The notes beneath the pieces are model-generated. The model saw only the letters and a program-made list of their open reading frames with translations, ran no database searches and had not been told where the DNA came from. A stretch of 64,000 bases of DNA. It comes from Antilocapra americana (lineage: Eukaryota > Chordata > Mammalia > Artiodactyla > Antilocapridae). Positions within the stretch are counted from its first letter, which is position 1, and each line of letters opens with the position of its first letter. The stretch covers positions 49,570,316-49,634,315 of the forward strand of contig ML660201.1 in assembly GCA_007570785.1 (NCBI GenBank). The letters are read 5' to 3'. A program made the position numbers and the translations under genes. Of the stretch, positions 24,121-34,391 are shown piece after piece.

Positions 24121-24324
24121 AGAGACTTTTCCAGTTAGGAAACTGCACAGCTCCGAGACCACCGAACCCAGACCGCACTTTCCCTTCTGGCTCCCGGCAA
24201 GTCGAAATCTATCGATCTGGGGAGAGAGACGATCAGGTCGCGTCTAGAGTCCCGCTGAGCCCGGGTCAGGGGTTTACCTGCTCACAGGCTCTGGCCTGCG
24301 GCTCCTTACTCCTCGGTTCCCACC

Positions 24325-24366
24325 TTAGGCGAACACGGCCCGGCCAGTCACCATGGGCGCCGCCAT
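24325..24366 (-). CDS. Upstream ORF in LARS2 exon 1 (13 codons)
   Basis: The ATG of the TISU element opens a 13-codon frame, MAAPMVTGRAVFA, closed by TAA at 24327-24325, before either candidate donor. The context is strong (A at -3, G at +4). The uORF stop is followed by the main start codon only after splicing into exon 2, so the two ORFs do not overlap and reinitiation would be possible. Existence depends on the transcription start lying upstream of 24366. It is probably regulatory, with no expected function for the peptide itself. Confidence 0.45.
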   Translation of the reverse strand: MAAPMVTGRAVFA

Positions 24367-24370
24367 GTTG
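24359..24370 (-). promoter_or_regulatory. TISU / YY1 element
   Basis: The minus strand reads CAACATGGCGGC, an exact match to the TISU consensus SAASATGGCGGC. TISU doubles as a YY1-binding promoter element and as a translation initiator for mRNAs with very short leaders, and it is enriched in genes for mitochondrial and housekeeping functions. Here it is in LARS2 exon 1, not at the LARS2 start codon. Confidence 0.65.
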
Positions 24371-24999
24371 GCAGAACAACAACTTTATCGATAGCGGCCG
24401 CCGCAGACACAGACAGGCGGAGGGCAGTCTGGTCCCGACTCCCGGCATTCCTTGGGGCCGGGGTCGCCGCTCTACAGTCCCGGTTCCGCTCTTCGGTCAC
24501 TGGCACCGCCTCCCGGCTCCAAGCCCCGCCTTTGGACCCAGTACTCCACCCACCCAGAGTCTGGCGACTGCAAAACTCCGGACAGACAAGAATCAGATTC
24601 TTAATTGCAGCGGACGTGTGAAAGCCATCAGTTTAGTGCTCCCAGGCGGCACGTGGTGTAAAGACCACTGAGGAAACCTGAGGCCACGGTTCGAAGTCCA
24701 TTCCTTAATGGACCACGTGGTGGTTAAGACATCTTCCACCACATCCGTGTTCTAGCTCTGGGTGGGGAATTACCTGGCTAAAGCTGGAAATAAAGTGTTT
24801 TCCTCACTTGACACTTGGGCTGGGTGTCAGGAAGGCATGACACCTGACCACCCACTTTCCTAAAAAAGTTTAGGTGTGGACAGTAGAAGACACTGTGCAA
24901 ATACGCACACCTCATAGCACTGCATAGTCCACAGACAAGCAAACCACCCACACGCTAATCTCTTGCCAAATTCCAAGTCTTTAACAAAGTTTCCTGACA

Positions 25000-25165
25000 G
25001 TTCAAAATCCAAATACTTTGTCATTAAGTGTACACTTCAAACCAGCATCAACTTCACTTGCTAGGAATGTGGAATCTCAGGCCCTATCCCAGACCTGCTG
25101 AACTGGACTCTGCATTTTAACAAATCTCTAAGGAATTCTTAGGTACACTTAAGTCTGACACTGAC
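25000..25165. repeat. MER5A-like hAT remnant
   Basis: 'accagcatcaacttcacttgctaggaatgtggaatctcaggccctatcccagacctgctgaactgg...gcattttaacaaatc' follows the MER5-type non-autonomous hAT element. Ends are eroded. Confidence 0.6.
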
Positions 25166-25234
25166 TGTCTTAGAATGTGAGAGTTAGAAACAATCTTCAG
25201 AACACTCTAGTCCAGCAGGCTCATTTTACCAAGC

Positions 25235-25417
25235 TGCAAGATCAAGCCAGTCAGTCCTAAAGGAAATCAACCCTGAATATTAATTGGAAGGGATGATGCG
25301 GATGCTGAAGCTGAAGCTCCAATACACTGGCCACCTGATATGAAGACCCACCTCACTGGATAAGACCCTAATGCTGGGAAAGATAGAAGGCAAGAGGAGA
25401 AGGGGACAACAGAGGAC
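25235..25417 (+). mobile_element. BovB internal 3' fragment
   Basis: 'cagtcagtcctaaaggaaatcaaccctgaatatt' to 'gaggagaaggggacaacagagga', truncated at both ends. It interrupts an older sequence ('ctcattttaccaagctgcaag' at left, 'aaaactgaggcccta' at right) that reads as a decayed MIR-like repeat. Confidence 0.88.
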
Positions 25418-25482
25418 TGAAGAACAAAACTGAGGCCCTATGGAGCTGTGTAGCTCCAGATTACAGCAAGCAAGTCAGTACG

Positions 25483-26818
25483 GTCACCCCAAGGTATCCC
25501 AGCACCCTTCGAGAATATAAAAATCCAAGGATGTTCAAGTCTGTCATTAAAATGGTATATTTGCATATAACCTATGCACATCCTCTTTGTACACTTTAAA
25601 ATCATCTCTAGATTTTCTATAATACCTTATACAGTGAAAATACTATGTAAATATCAAACTGTGGAAAATTCTTAAAGAGATGGGAATACCCAGACCACCT
25701 GACCTACCTCCTGAGAAACTTGTATGCAGGTCAAGAAGCAACAGTTAGAACCAGACATGGAACAATGGACTGGTTCAGAATTGGGAAAGGAGTAAGTCAA
25801 GGCTGTATATTGTTATCCTGCTTATTTAATTTATATGCAGAGTACATCATGCAAAATGCCAGGCTGGATGAAGCATAAGCTAGAATCAAGATTGCTGGGA
25901 GAAATATCAATAACTTCAGATATGCAGATGGAACTACCCTTATGGAAGAAAGTGGAGAGGAGCTAAAGAGCCTCTTGATGAAAGTGAAAGAGAAGAGTGA
26001 AAAAGATGGCTTAAAACTCAACATGCAAGAAACAAAGATCATGGCATCTGGTCCCATCACTTTATGGCAAATAGATGGGGAAACAATGGAAACAGTGACA
26101 TACTTTCTTTCTGGGGGCTCCAAAATCACTGCAGATGGTGACTGCAGCCATGAAATTAAGACACTTGCTCCTTGGAAGAAAAGTTATGACCAACCTAGAC
26201 AGCATATTAAAAAGCAAGAGACATTACTTTGCCAACAAAGGTCTGTCTGGTCACAGCTGTGTTTTTTCCAATAGTCATGGATGGATGTGAGAGTTGGACC
26301 ACAAAGAAAGCTGAACAGCAAAGAATTGATGCTTTTGAACTGTGGTGTGGGAGAAGACTCTTGAGAGTCCCTTGCAATGCAAGGGGATCAAACCAGTCAG
26401 TCCTAAAGGAAATCAGTCCTGAATATTTATTGGAAGGACTGATGCTGAAGGTGAGGCTCCAATACTTTGGCCACCTGATGAGAAGAACTGACTCATTAGG
26501 AAAGATCCTGATGCTGGGAAAGACTAAAGACAGGAGGAGAAGAGACAACAGAGGATGAGATAGTTGGATGGCATCACCGACTCGATGGACATGAGTTTAA
26601 GCAAGCTCCAGGAGATGATGAAGGACAGGGAAGCCTAGTGTGCTGCAGTCCATGGAGCCACAAAGAGTCAGACACAACTGAACAACAATAACAATGTGAA
26701 TAGGTGCCAGTGTGCTTTTTGGAACTTTCTGGAATTGGGAGGCAGGGCTATTTCTCACCTGTGGTTGGTTGAATCCACGGATGTAGAATCACGGATACAG
26801 ATGATTCAATGTAAAAGT
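25483..26818 (+). mobile_element. MER2 (Tigger-group) element split by BovB
   Basis: Left part 25483-25653: 'tatttgcatataacctatgcacatcctctttgtacactttaaaatcatctctagattttc', characteristic of MER2. Right part 26691-26818: 'cacctgtggttggttgaatccacggatgtagaatcacggatacag', the other end of the same element. The middle is the BovB. Confidence 0.85.
25654..26690 (+). mobile_element. BovB LINE, 5'-truncated (reverse-transcriptase region to 3' end)
   Basis: Starts inside the reverse-transcriptase coding region ('gggaatacccagaccacctgacc'), passes the YADG version of the catalytic YADD box ('agatatgcagatgga', about 25917-25931) and ends at 'cacaactgaacaacaata'. Several stops (for example 'gaagcataagctagaatc') make it dead. 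Target duplication actatgtaaata / acaatgtgaata (25642-25653, 26691-26702). Confidence 0.93.
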
Positions 26819-26819
26819 T

Positions 26820-27550
26820 CTGGTATTCAAAACTGGGTCTCTAACACCTGCTGAAATAGTGCCCTTCCCAAAGTGCAGAATAAGATCATTAGCTAAGACA
26901 ACTTCCAGGCCAGTCCTCTCATTTCAAAGATAAGAATGCACTGAGGTCCAGAAATTGGATAGAGCTTAAGATCACACAACTAGCTGATGGCAGAACATCA
27001 GAAGCACTGACTCTCACATTAACATACCACACAAAGTAACATACCCTTCAAGGGTGTCATGCTGTATACACATATAACTAGAGTGCCCTTTCTCTAATTT
27101 ATCCAAAACACTAAAGTCTAAGTGGCCTCACCTTTACTTTGATTCAAAATATCTCTTTCTTCTTATGAATTAAAGTTAACATTGACATTTCTAGGAGATT
27201 ATTTCAAATAGAATTTTTCTAAAAGTTCACTTGCTTTACTGGAAAATTGCTATTTTTACATCAAACAAGACAGTAGCATGAAAGTAAATTTCTTCCACTC
27301 TTAAAGAGCTTGCTACAAAGATCCATTATTAAATGAAAGACAGAAGTTTCTGGGCTGTGTAAAAAGTTATCCCATTTTCAATTTTTCAGAAAGGAAAGGG
27401 AATAAATGAAATACATGTGTTAGTATATGCATGGAAAGAAATCTAGAAGAATATGTCTCATACTATTTATTTCCTGTGATGATCTCTAGGAACAGTGTTT
27501 CCACAGGTCTTTCTCTACAATAGTTTTCGATGTTCCTTTTGCTTTTTCTA
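26820..27550. other. No gene; weak MIR
   Basis: Only a MIR-like core at about 26920-27010 ('ctgaggtccagaaattggatagagcttaagatcacacaactagctg'); the rest looks unique. Confidence 0.5.
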
Positions 27551-27554
27551 TTAG

Positions 27555-27865
27555 TTTGTGTGGTAGGCTGAATAGTGATCCCCAAAGATATCTAGGTCCT
27601 AATCCTTAAAACCTGTGAATATTATTGTATATGGCAAAAGAGACTTTGCAGTGTGATTAAATTAAATATTTTCAAGATGAGATTATCTTGGGTTGGTTAT
27701 CCTGGTAGGTCTTCAATGCAATCACACAGAGAGAGAGGCAGAGGTAAATCTGAGACAGAAGAAGAGAGAATGTGGCCGCAGAACAAGATGCTGCCCTGAT
27801 GGTTTAGAAGATAAAGGAAGGACCATGAGCAAAGCAGAATAAGGAATGCAGCTCCAGGAGATGAA
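27555..27865 (+). repeat. MLT1-type MaLR LTR
   Basis: 'gtggtaggctgaatagtgatccccaaagatatctaggtcctaatcc', 'tgcagtgtgattaaattaa' and 'ccctgatggtttag' are the landmarks of an MLT1-like LTR. Confidence 0.7.
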
Positions 27866-27867
27866 AA

Positions 27868-28300
27868 ATCAGAGAATACAGATTCTCCCATATGATCCAG
27901 CACCTCCATTTCTGAGTAGCTACCCAAAGGGACCGAAAACAGGATCTTAAAAGAGTTACTTGCACATCCACGTCATAGAGGCACTGTTGACAGTAATGAA
28001 AACATGGAAGCAATGCCAAGAGTGCATCATGATGAATGGATCAACAAATTCAGCCCCAAAAGGAAGGAAGTTCTGACACATGCTACAACATGGCTCAATC
28101 CTGAAGACATGTGAAGTGAAAGAAACAGTCACAAAAGGGTACGTATTATATGATCCCTCTTGTATGCAGTACCTACAGCAGTCAGATTCACAGAGACAGA
28201 AAGTAGAACGGTGGATGCTCAGGGGGTGGGAGGGGGGTACATTGTTTAACAGGTACATCTTCATTTGCTTTGTATGACCCGGACACTTCTCAAGAGTACA
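27868..28300 (+). mobile_element. Ancient L1 3' UTR
   Basis: 'catatgatccagcacctccatttctgagtagctacccaaagg', 'cacatccacgtcatagaggcactgttgac', 'gaacggtggatgctcagggggtgggagg': the L1 3' UTR order. Confidence 0.75.
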
Positions 28301-28607
28301 GTCAGGTATTTTGTAGAACGCCCTTCCTGATGTAATCTGAGATTTGGACATGGGGCAGACATGGCACAGTAGCGAGTGCTGAGCTCTTCTTGGTGCGTTT
28401 TTCTTTTTTTTTTAAGGAACAGACAATGCACTAACATGTTGGGGGCAGGGCTGGAGATGGTAAAATCAAAGAAGGAACCAATGCAGTACATAACATTTTA
28501 TTTTTTAAAAAAGAGAGAAGCCTGAGGAGTGAGAAGGGGCAGAATGCCTACCTCACAGAGGCAGACTTTCACGTTTTACTCTCTGTATTAAAACACTGAA
28601 GTTTTTA

Positions 28608-28929
28608 GGACTTCCCTGGTGGTCCAGTGGTCAAGAATTTGCCTTGTGATGCAAGGGAGACCGGTTCCATCCCTGGCCTGAGATCCCACATGCCTTGACA
28701 GCTAAGCCCGTGCGCCACAACTACTGAGCCTGTGCTCTAGAAACCTCCGGACGAAACTACTGAGCCCAGTTGCCTAGAGTCTGAGCTCTGCGACAAGAGA
28801 AACCACCGCTGTGGGAAGCCCGCACACCACAACGCAGAGTAGCCCCCTGCTCACCACAAGAGAAAGCCTGCGTGCAGCAACAAAGACCCGCCACAGCCCA
28901 AAAATAAAATAAATCAATCTTTAAAAAAG
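28608..28929 (+). mobile_element. CHR-type SINE
   Basis: Full-length with an 18-bp duplication, two mismatches (28590-28607 and 28930-28947, aaaacactg..gttttta). Confidence 0.94.
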
Positions 28930-28949
28930 AAAACACTGGGGTTTTTATT

Positions 28950-30180
28950 TTTGACTACAAAATGAAAAACAGTTATTTTTTAAACTCTAGGCTCAATCCT
29001 GTTTCAGAAATTATACTCCCTTTCCCCTCTACATTGTGAGAGCTTCTACAGCATGGAGACTTGAAAATGTTACTTTGCTTCCAACTTACTGACTCACAGA
29101 CCCTTTAATGGCCGGCATTCGATCTTCAGCTGGAACCATCTCCCACCTCCATGTTTTCCCCTCCAGCTTCCCTGCATGCTTCTCTGGGAGTCTCCCCTGC
29201 CTTGATTTTTGCTGTAAGAGCCAGACCCTGCATCAGGACATGGGTGGACAAGGATAAAGAAAACAGGCTTCCCTGACCTCAGGAAGACTTTCATATGCAA
29301 ACTGTTTCTCTAGTTCTCTCTGCCGGGTGCCCCTGCCTTGCCTGCCACTCGTGTGCTTTTCATGTTATGGCGTCTGATCCTCCAAGTTCGTCTTCTTCCT
29401 CCTCCTCCTCACTCTTCTTTCTCTCTTCTCAACCACCCTATTGGATGGTCTCTTTCTGGTCCCCTCCATGCCACCTCCTCACCCTTTTCCCTCCTCACCT
29501 TGCCCTGCCTACCCTATTGGAACCTACCAAGGTTTATTCTGGATTCATTCAAGCACTGTTCAAAAAATTGTAATGACCAGAGTCTTGAGTTCTTTGTGGA
29601 CTCCTTTAACATCTTTGAGTTTTATTTGAATCACTGCCCAGCTTTACTCCTCTACCCTTTGTTCATTTTCCCTGCCTCTCGCACCTTGCTCTGCCCTCTC
29701 TTTGATTAATACAAAAGCCTGGGTGTCAGGAATTTCTAGGAATAGGGGGTCTCCATTTCTTCAATAGTTTCTTCCCTTAGTGTAAAAACAAGTCTTTTCC
29801 TCTATTTACCTCACTAGGTAAACTCACTAGAAATGACTTTGAGGTGCAAGAATAATAAATAATTCCAACTTGACATTTATTCATGCTTTTGTGACCTTTT
29901 TAAAAATGAATCCTGGGGCAACCATGTAAATTCTTATCTGAGCTGTCATGTTTCATACATTGATTCAGATCTCCTAGGCACAACTTTCAGGCCTCCATTA
30001 TGGAGATGCAGGCAAGATTCTTGCTACTTAATAGATGGTTTTTCAATAAAAATGCCCCAGCTGTGGTAGTCAAATCACTGAAGGTATAGATAGGCTTAAT
30101 ACCTATGATTTTTCCCTCTTATCTATTCCTCCCCCTTTTCTGGTCACTGCTTCTGGACTTGCCTTTAAAAACAAAACAAA
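28950..30180. other. No gene recognised
   Basis: Contains a TCC-rich polypyrimidine stretch (29386-29415) and CT-rich DNA to 29520. Overlapping open frames here (29295-29709) follow from that low complexity. Confidence 0.5.
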
Positions 30181-30599
30181 ACACGAAACCAAAACCCTCA
30201 CTCTAAATCTGAGCCATTTTGTCTTAGGAACTTGACCTCATCCCACATGCCCTAGGTCTGAGGTCTGGCTTAATCCAGTCCAATCATTCCGTCCCCTGAC
30301 CACAGAGATGGTTGAGGCGAGCATATCATCTCAGCCGGACTAATCAGAAGAAAGCCCGGGACTTCTGCGGAGCACTAGAACCCAGATTCTTCTCCCTGCT
30401 GGGTGGAAATAAAAACCTCAGGAGTCGCAGCAGCCATCCCGAAACCAGCGAGACGAGTCTGCCAGGGACGACGGCCAGAAGCCGAGAGGCAAACCGGGCC
30501 CCAGTGCTACTGAGGGATCCGCCAGATCAGGCCCTACCTGAAGCCGACTGCCTCAGAATCTTCTTACTAGGCCTCAACTTACACACTTCTGTGTCTGTC

Positions 30600-30965
30600 T
30601 CCGCATGACCCAGTCTTGCCAAGAATCCTGCAGAGCCAGTTTGGCCAGACTCCCTCTGCCCTTCATCATCCTCCACCAGCTCCCCAGTGGTGTCTGATCA
30701 TCCTGGCCTGTCTTCACCGAGAATCCTGCTAGGCTGGCTTAGCCAGACTCTCCCCTTACTCTTGATGTCTCCTACTAGTAATTTTCCACCCACTGGCCCT
30801 CACTCTGCTCCTTGGCTATAAACTCCCACTTCTCCTTGTCATATTCAGAGCTAAGCCTGATCTTTCTCCCCTCCTGCAAAACCCGACTGCAGCAGTCCCT
30901 AACCCTACAGCAAAAGTCATTTTGAATAAAGTCTGCCTCACTATATTAACTAGTGTCATGAATGA
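30600..30965 (+). repeat. LTR, ERV1-like, with internal tandem repeat
   Basis: It has a promoter-like 'ctataaactccc' (30816-30827), AATAAA at about 30924 and the LTR-style end 'gaataaagtctgcctcactatattaactagtgtc'. Two diverged copies of a roughly 100-base unit sit upstream (from 30613 and from about 30711; both carry 'gaatcctgc...ggc...agccagactc'). The 5' boundary is unclear; 30236-30590 is a separate ancient repeat-like piece. No ERV coding region adjoins it. Confidence 0.55.
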
Positions 30966-31007
30966 TTCTTTTCCTTAGTATTCTTGCTGACATGAGAGGT
31001 AAGCCTA

Positions 31008-32068
31008 GGGACTTCCGTGGTGGTCCGGTGGTTTAAGAATCTGCCTGCCAGTGCGGGGGACACAGGTTCGATACCTGTCCGGGAAGATGGGACATGCTGA
31101 AGAGCAACTACGCCTGTGTGCCACAACTGCTGAGCGTGCACGCCTAGAGCCCATGCCCCACAAGAGAGCCACCGAGACGAGAAGCCCACGCAACACAGCT
31201 AGAGAAGAGCCGCTGCTCACCTCAGACATGCGGATGATGCCACTCTGAAGGCAGAAAGCCAAGAGGAACTAAAGAGCCTCTTGATAAGGGTGAAGGAGGA
31301 AGGTGAACGAGCCGGCTTAGGCCTATTTAATAAAAAAGCTAAGATCGAGATGTCTGCCCTCATTACTGCAGGGCAAATGGAAGGGGAAAAGATGGAAGTA
31401 GTGACAGACGTCTTCTTGAGCTCCAAAATCACTGCGGACAGTGACTGCAGCCACGAAATCACAGGATGATTGCTTCTTGGCAGAAAAGCGATAACAAACC
31501 TAGACGGTGTGTTGAAAAGTAGCGACATTACTCTGCAAACAATGGTCTGTATGGTCAAGCCTATAGTCTTCCCAGTGGTCATCTACGGTTGTGAGAGCTG
31601 CACTGTAAAGAAGACAGAATGCCAAAGAATTGATGCCTTTGAATTGTGGTGCTGGAGAAGACTCCTGAAAGTCCCTTGCACCACAAGGAGATCAAACCAG
31701 TCAATCTTAAAGGAGCTCAACCCTGAATATTCACTGGAAGGAATTATGCTGAAGCTGAAGCTCCAGTAATTTGGTCATCTGATGTGAACAGACGACTCAT
31801 TGGAAATGTCCCTGATGCTGGGAAAGATTGAGGGCAGGAGAAGAGGGCGTCAGAGAATGAGATGGCTGGACGGTATCACCAATGCAATGAACATAAACTT
31901 GGGCAAACTCTGGGAGATGGTGAGGGACAGTGAGGCCTGGGGTGCTGCAATCCATGGAGTCACAGAGTCAGACATGACTGGGTGCCTGAACAACACTGCA
32001 GTCAGAGGAAGCCTGCTTGCAGCAGCAAAGACCCATGCAGCCATAAATGATAAAATTAAGTAATGAAA
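31008..32068 (+). mobile_element. CHR-type SINE split by BovB
   Basis: SINE head and body 31008-31220, then its remaining end at 31996-32068 ('gaagcctgcttgcagcagcaaagacccatgcagcc' and A-rich tail). Short flanking duplication around aggtaagcc / agttaagcc. Confidence 0.85.
31221..31990 (+). mobile_element. BovB 3' part nested in a SINE
   Basis: Begins at the diverged catalytic-box region ('cagacatgcggatgatgcc') and runs to 'gactgggtgcctgaacaacac'. Frames are short and broken. Confidence 0.92.
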
Positions 32069-32069
32069 G

Positions 32070-32575
32070 AAAGTTAAGCCGAGCACTGACGGGTCAAAAC
32101 ACCCATAATGATCTTGGCAAACCCAGCATCTTAGAGGTCTGTAGATTCGTTTCTGAAGAGCTGTCTTGGTCTTGAGTGACCTGCAGTACAATCAGTACAT
32201 ATTCTCCTGGGTGCCTGATATTTAAAAGTACCCCTTTTGGCCTCCTTTCCAGACTATAAAGTTTACTAAAAATGATTCCTTTTGTTGACTTTTAAAATTT
32301 TATGTTCTCCCTCTACCCATGCCTTCCTCTTCTTGAGTACATATGAAAAAACCCATTTGGAATGATTCATACCGCAATTATCTTTGGACGCTGAGACCAA
32401 CCTTGGGATTAAGCTTTTAATCTGTTCATTATAGGGAAGGAAAAAATCATTTCCATTGCTGCAAATCTCCTTAGGCCTTGTGATTGCTTCTAGAAAAAGA
32501 TAATCCTATTTGAACTGAATGCACAAGACAGTATTGAGTTATATTTGACCTGAAGAGGTTCAGAATTTCCTATTG
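32070..32575. other. No gene or clear repeat
   Basis: This is the spacer between the two tail-to-tail BovB copies. Confidence 0.5.
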
Positions 32576-32576
32576 T

Positions 32577-32724
32577 TAGGAAGATCCCCCGGAGGAGGGA
32601 TGGCAACCCACTCCAGTATTCTTGCCTGGAGAATCCCATGGACAGAGGAGCCTGGCGAGCTACAATCCATGGGGTCGCAAGAGTCAGACATAACTGAGAG
32701 ACTAAACCACCACCACCACCACCA
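32577..32724 (+). mobile_element. Bov-tA SINE, 5'-truncated, with (CAC)n tail
   Basis: Starts mid-element at 'ggaagatcccccggaggaggg', ends 'ataactgagagactaaac' followed by CAC repeats (32707-32724). Confidence 0.88.
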
Positions 32725-32752
32725 GCCTGAGAGTGGGCTTTGGGTTACTCAT

Positions 32753-33609
32753 CAGTTCAGTTCAGTAGCTCAGTCATATCTGACTCTTTGCGACCCCGTG
32801 AACCACAGCACGCCAGGCCTCCCTGTCTATCACCAACTCCCGGAGTTTACCCAAACACATATCCATCAAGTCAGTGATACCATCCAGCCATCTCATCCTC
32901 TGCCGTCCCCTTCTCCTCCTGCCCTCAATCTTTCCCAGCATTTGGGTCTTTTCAAATGAGTTAGCCCTTTGCATCAGGTGGCCAAAGTACTGGAGTTTCA
33001 GCTTCAACATCAGACCTTCCAGTGAACACCTGGGACTGATCTCCTTTAAGATAGACTGGTTGAATCTCTTTGCAGTCCAAGGGACTCTCAAGTCTCCAAC
33101 ACCACAGTTCAAAAGCATCAGTTCTTCGGTGCTCAGCTTTCTTTATAGTCCAACTCTCACATCCATACATGACTACTGGAAAAACCACATCCTTGACTAG
33201 ATGGACCTTTGTTGACAAAGTAATGTCTCTGCTTTTTCATATGCTGTCTAGGTTGGTCATAACTTCCCTTCCAAGGAGTGTCTTTTAATTTCAATTTTAA
33301 TCATCATCTGCAGCGATTTGGGAGCCCAGAAAAATAAAGTCAGCCACTGTTTCCACTGTTTCCCCATCTATTTCCCATGAAGTGATGGGACCAGATGCCA
33401 TGATCTTAGTTTTCTGAATGTTGAGCTTTAAGCCAACTTTTTCACTTTCCTCTTTCACTTTCATCAAGAGGCTCTTTAGTTCTTCTTCACTTTCTGCCAT
33501 AAGGGTGGTGTCACCTGCACATCTGAGGTTATTGATATTTCTCCTGGCAGTCTTGATTCCAGCCTGTGGTTCCTCCAGCCCAGCGTTTCTTATGATGTAC
33601 TCTCATGAT
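32753..33609 (-). mobile_element. BovB 3' part
   Basis: Reversed 3' end to reverse-transcriptase region, 857 bases. Exact 9-bp duplication gttactcat at 32744-32752 and 33610-33618. Frame fragments such as EEELKSLLMKVKEESEKVG are BovB ORF remnants. Confidence 0.94.
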
Positions 33610-33680
33610 GTTACTCATATGTATCTGCAAATGTGTGAAATGTATTTTGTCCATCTTTTGGTGATATCTGCAATTTTAAT

Positions 33681-33892
33681 GTATGTGCATGCTCAATTGC
33701 TCAGTTGTGTCCAACTCTTTGGGACCCTATGGATTGTAGCCCCCAAGGCTCCTTTGCCCATGGGATTTCCCAAACAAGAATACTGGAGTGGGTTGCCATT
33801 TCCTCCTCCAGGGTATCTTCCCGATCCAGAGATTGAACTCATCTCTTGCACCTCCTGTATAGCAAGTGGATTCTTTACCTGTTGAGCCATCT
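33681..33892 (-). mobile_element. Bov-tA SINE
   Basis: Reversed complete copy with exact 10-bp duplication caattttaat (33671-33680, 33893-33902). Confidence 0.95.
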
Positions 33893-34391
33893 CAATTTTA
33901 ATAAATAAAAGTTAATAACATCTCTTAGGTCCTACATCTCTGCTATTAATTTGGCAGTCAGTCAGACCATCTTCTGACATCACTTGTAGAGGTAATTAGC
34001 CCTTGAATTTATGTGTGTGTGTTTTTTCCTCCCAAGCAGACAATAAATTAAGTCAATAGGCATGCTCCTCTGATCCTCGATGAGCAGCACAGTTCTGTAC
34101 ACAGAGGACAGTGAGCTGTGTGTCAGTTCTGAAGACCTAGTTAAGCGTGTTACAGCCCCAATGGTGCAGCACACAAACAGGGAAAGCACAGACCCCAGTT
34201 CCCTACTCTGCCCAACCTGTGAGGGGTAGGAGTCATGTATAGAAAGAATTTAACAAACGCCAGTTACACAGAGGAAGTTTAGGAACTGGTGGCCTGGTAT
34301 TAGTGGCAACCATAATGTAACTGTCCCTTAGGGTCCTGCAGTGGCTGGCAGGACTTGCTGGTATGTGCTTCACCTGACAGTGGCCTCCCAA

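Larger units (their letters stand above)
20363..24277 (-). other. LARS2: LARS2 intron 1
   Basis: About 3.9 kb between the inferred exon 1 donor and the exon 2 acceptor. It holds an L2-like segment split by an L1 3' end (20.9-21.3 kb), a Bov-tA SINE, a short CHR-like SINE and an old L1 piece. The stretches 21300-22290 and 23175-24120 look non-repetitive apart from a G-run at about 23600, and show no exon. Confidence 0.6.
14076..24390 (-). other. LARS2: LARS2 gene, 5' portion (promoter-proximal exons 1-3)
   Basis: LARS2 encodes the nuclear-encoded leucyl-tRNA synthetase that charges mitochondrial tRNA-Leu in the matrix. Only the first three exons are visible: a probable non-coding exon 1 in the CpG-rich promoter, coding exon 2 (20108-20362) and coding exon 3 (14076-14204). 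The two coding exons join in phase 0 to give the first 121 residues, which follow the human protein closely as I remember it. The remaining exons, including the rest of the catalytic core, the editing domain, KMSKS loop and anticodon-binding domain, must lie beyond position 1 or went unrecognised in 1-14075. The gene is read right to left in this window. The exact 5' end is inferred. Confidence 0.93.
24278..24390 (-). other. LARS2: Probable LARS2 non-coding exon 1
   Basis: The CpG-rich block upstream of exon 2 has a good minus-strand donor, GAGCAG followed by GTAAAC, ending at 24278. A second, weaker donor (CTAAG then GTGGGA) would end the exon at 24324. The 5' end is a guess: if the CAACATGGCGGC element works as it does in other genes, transcription starts roughly 5-30 bases upstream of that ATG, at about 24371-24396. 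The exon would hold a 13-codon upstream ORF. An alternative is a start nearer 24480. No transcript evidence is available here. Confidence 0.6.
24150..24565 (-). promoter_or_regulatory. LARS2: CpG island / LARS2 promoter
   Basis: GC- and CpG-rich DNA, clearly denser than the depleted flanks, sits about 3.9 kb upstream of the first coding exon. It has no TATA box at a useful place. Visible elements are a YY1/TISU-type ATGGCGGC on the minus strand (24359-24370), a TATCGATA palindrome (24386-24393), a NotI-type GCGGCCGC just after it, and several CCGCCTCC / CCCCGCC GC-box-like stretches near 24505-24535. This fits a broad housekeeping promoter. Whether it also fires divergently toward the right cannot be told from sequence. 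Confidence 0.82.

Noticed and set aside
24436..24465. ZNF143-like site 'actcccggcattcc' in the promoter
   Set aside because: Only partial agreement with the ZNF143 consensus; too weak to list.
23913..24671. 252-codon plus-strand open frame across the CpG island, a possible divergent gene
   Set aside because: CpG-rich DNA lacks stop codons by composition; the frame has no recognisable domain, overlaps the LARS2 first exon and promoter on the opposite strand, and starts in ordinary sequence. A divergent non-coding RNA is possible but unsupported.
30312..30608. 98-codon open frame beside the LTR
   Set aside because: Lies in ancient repeat-like sequence with no domain.
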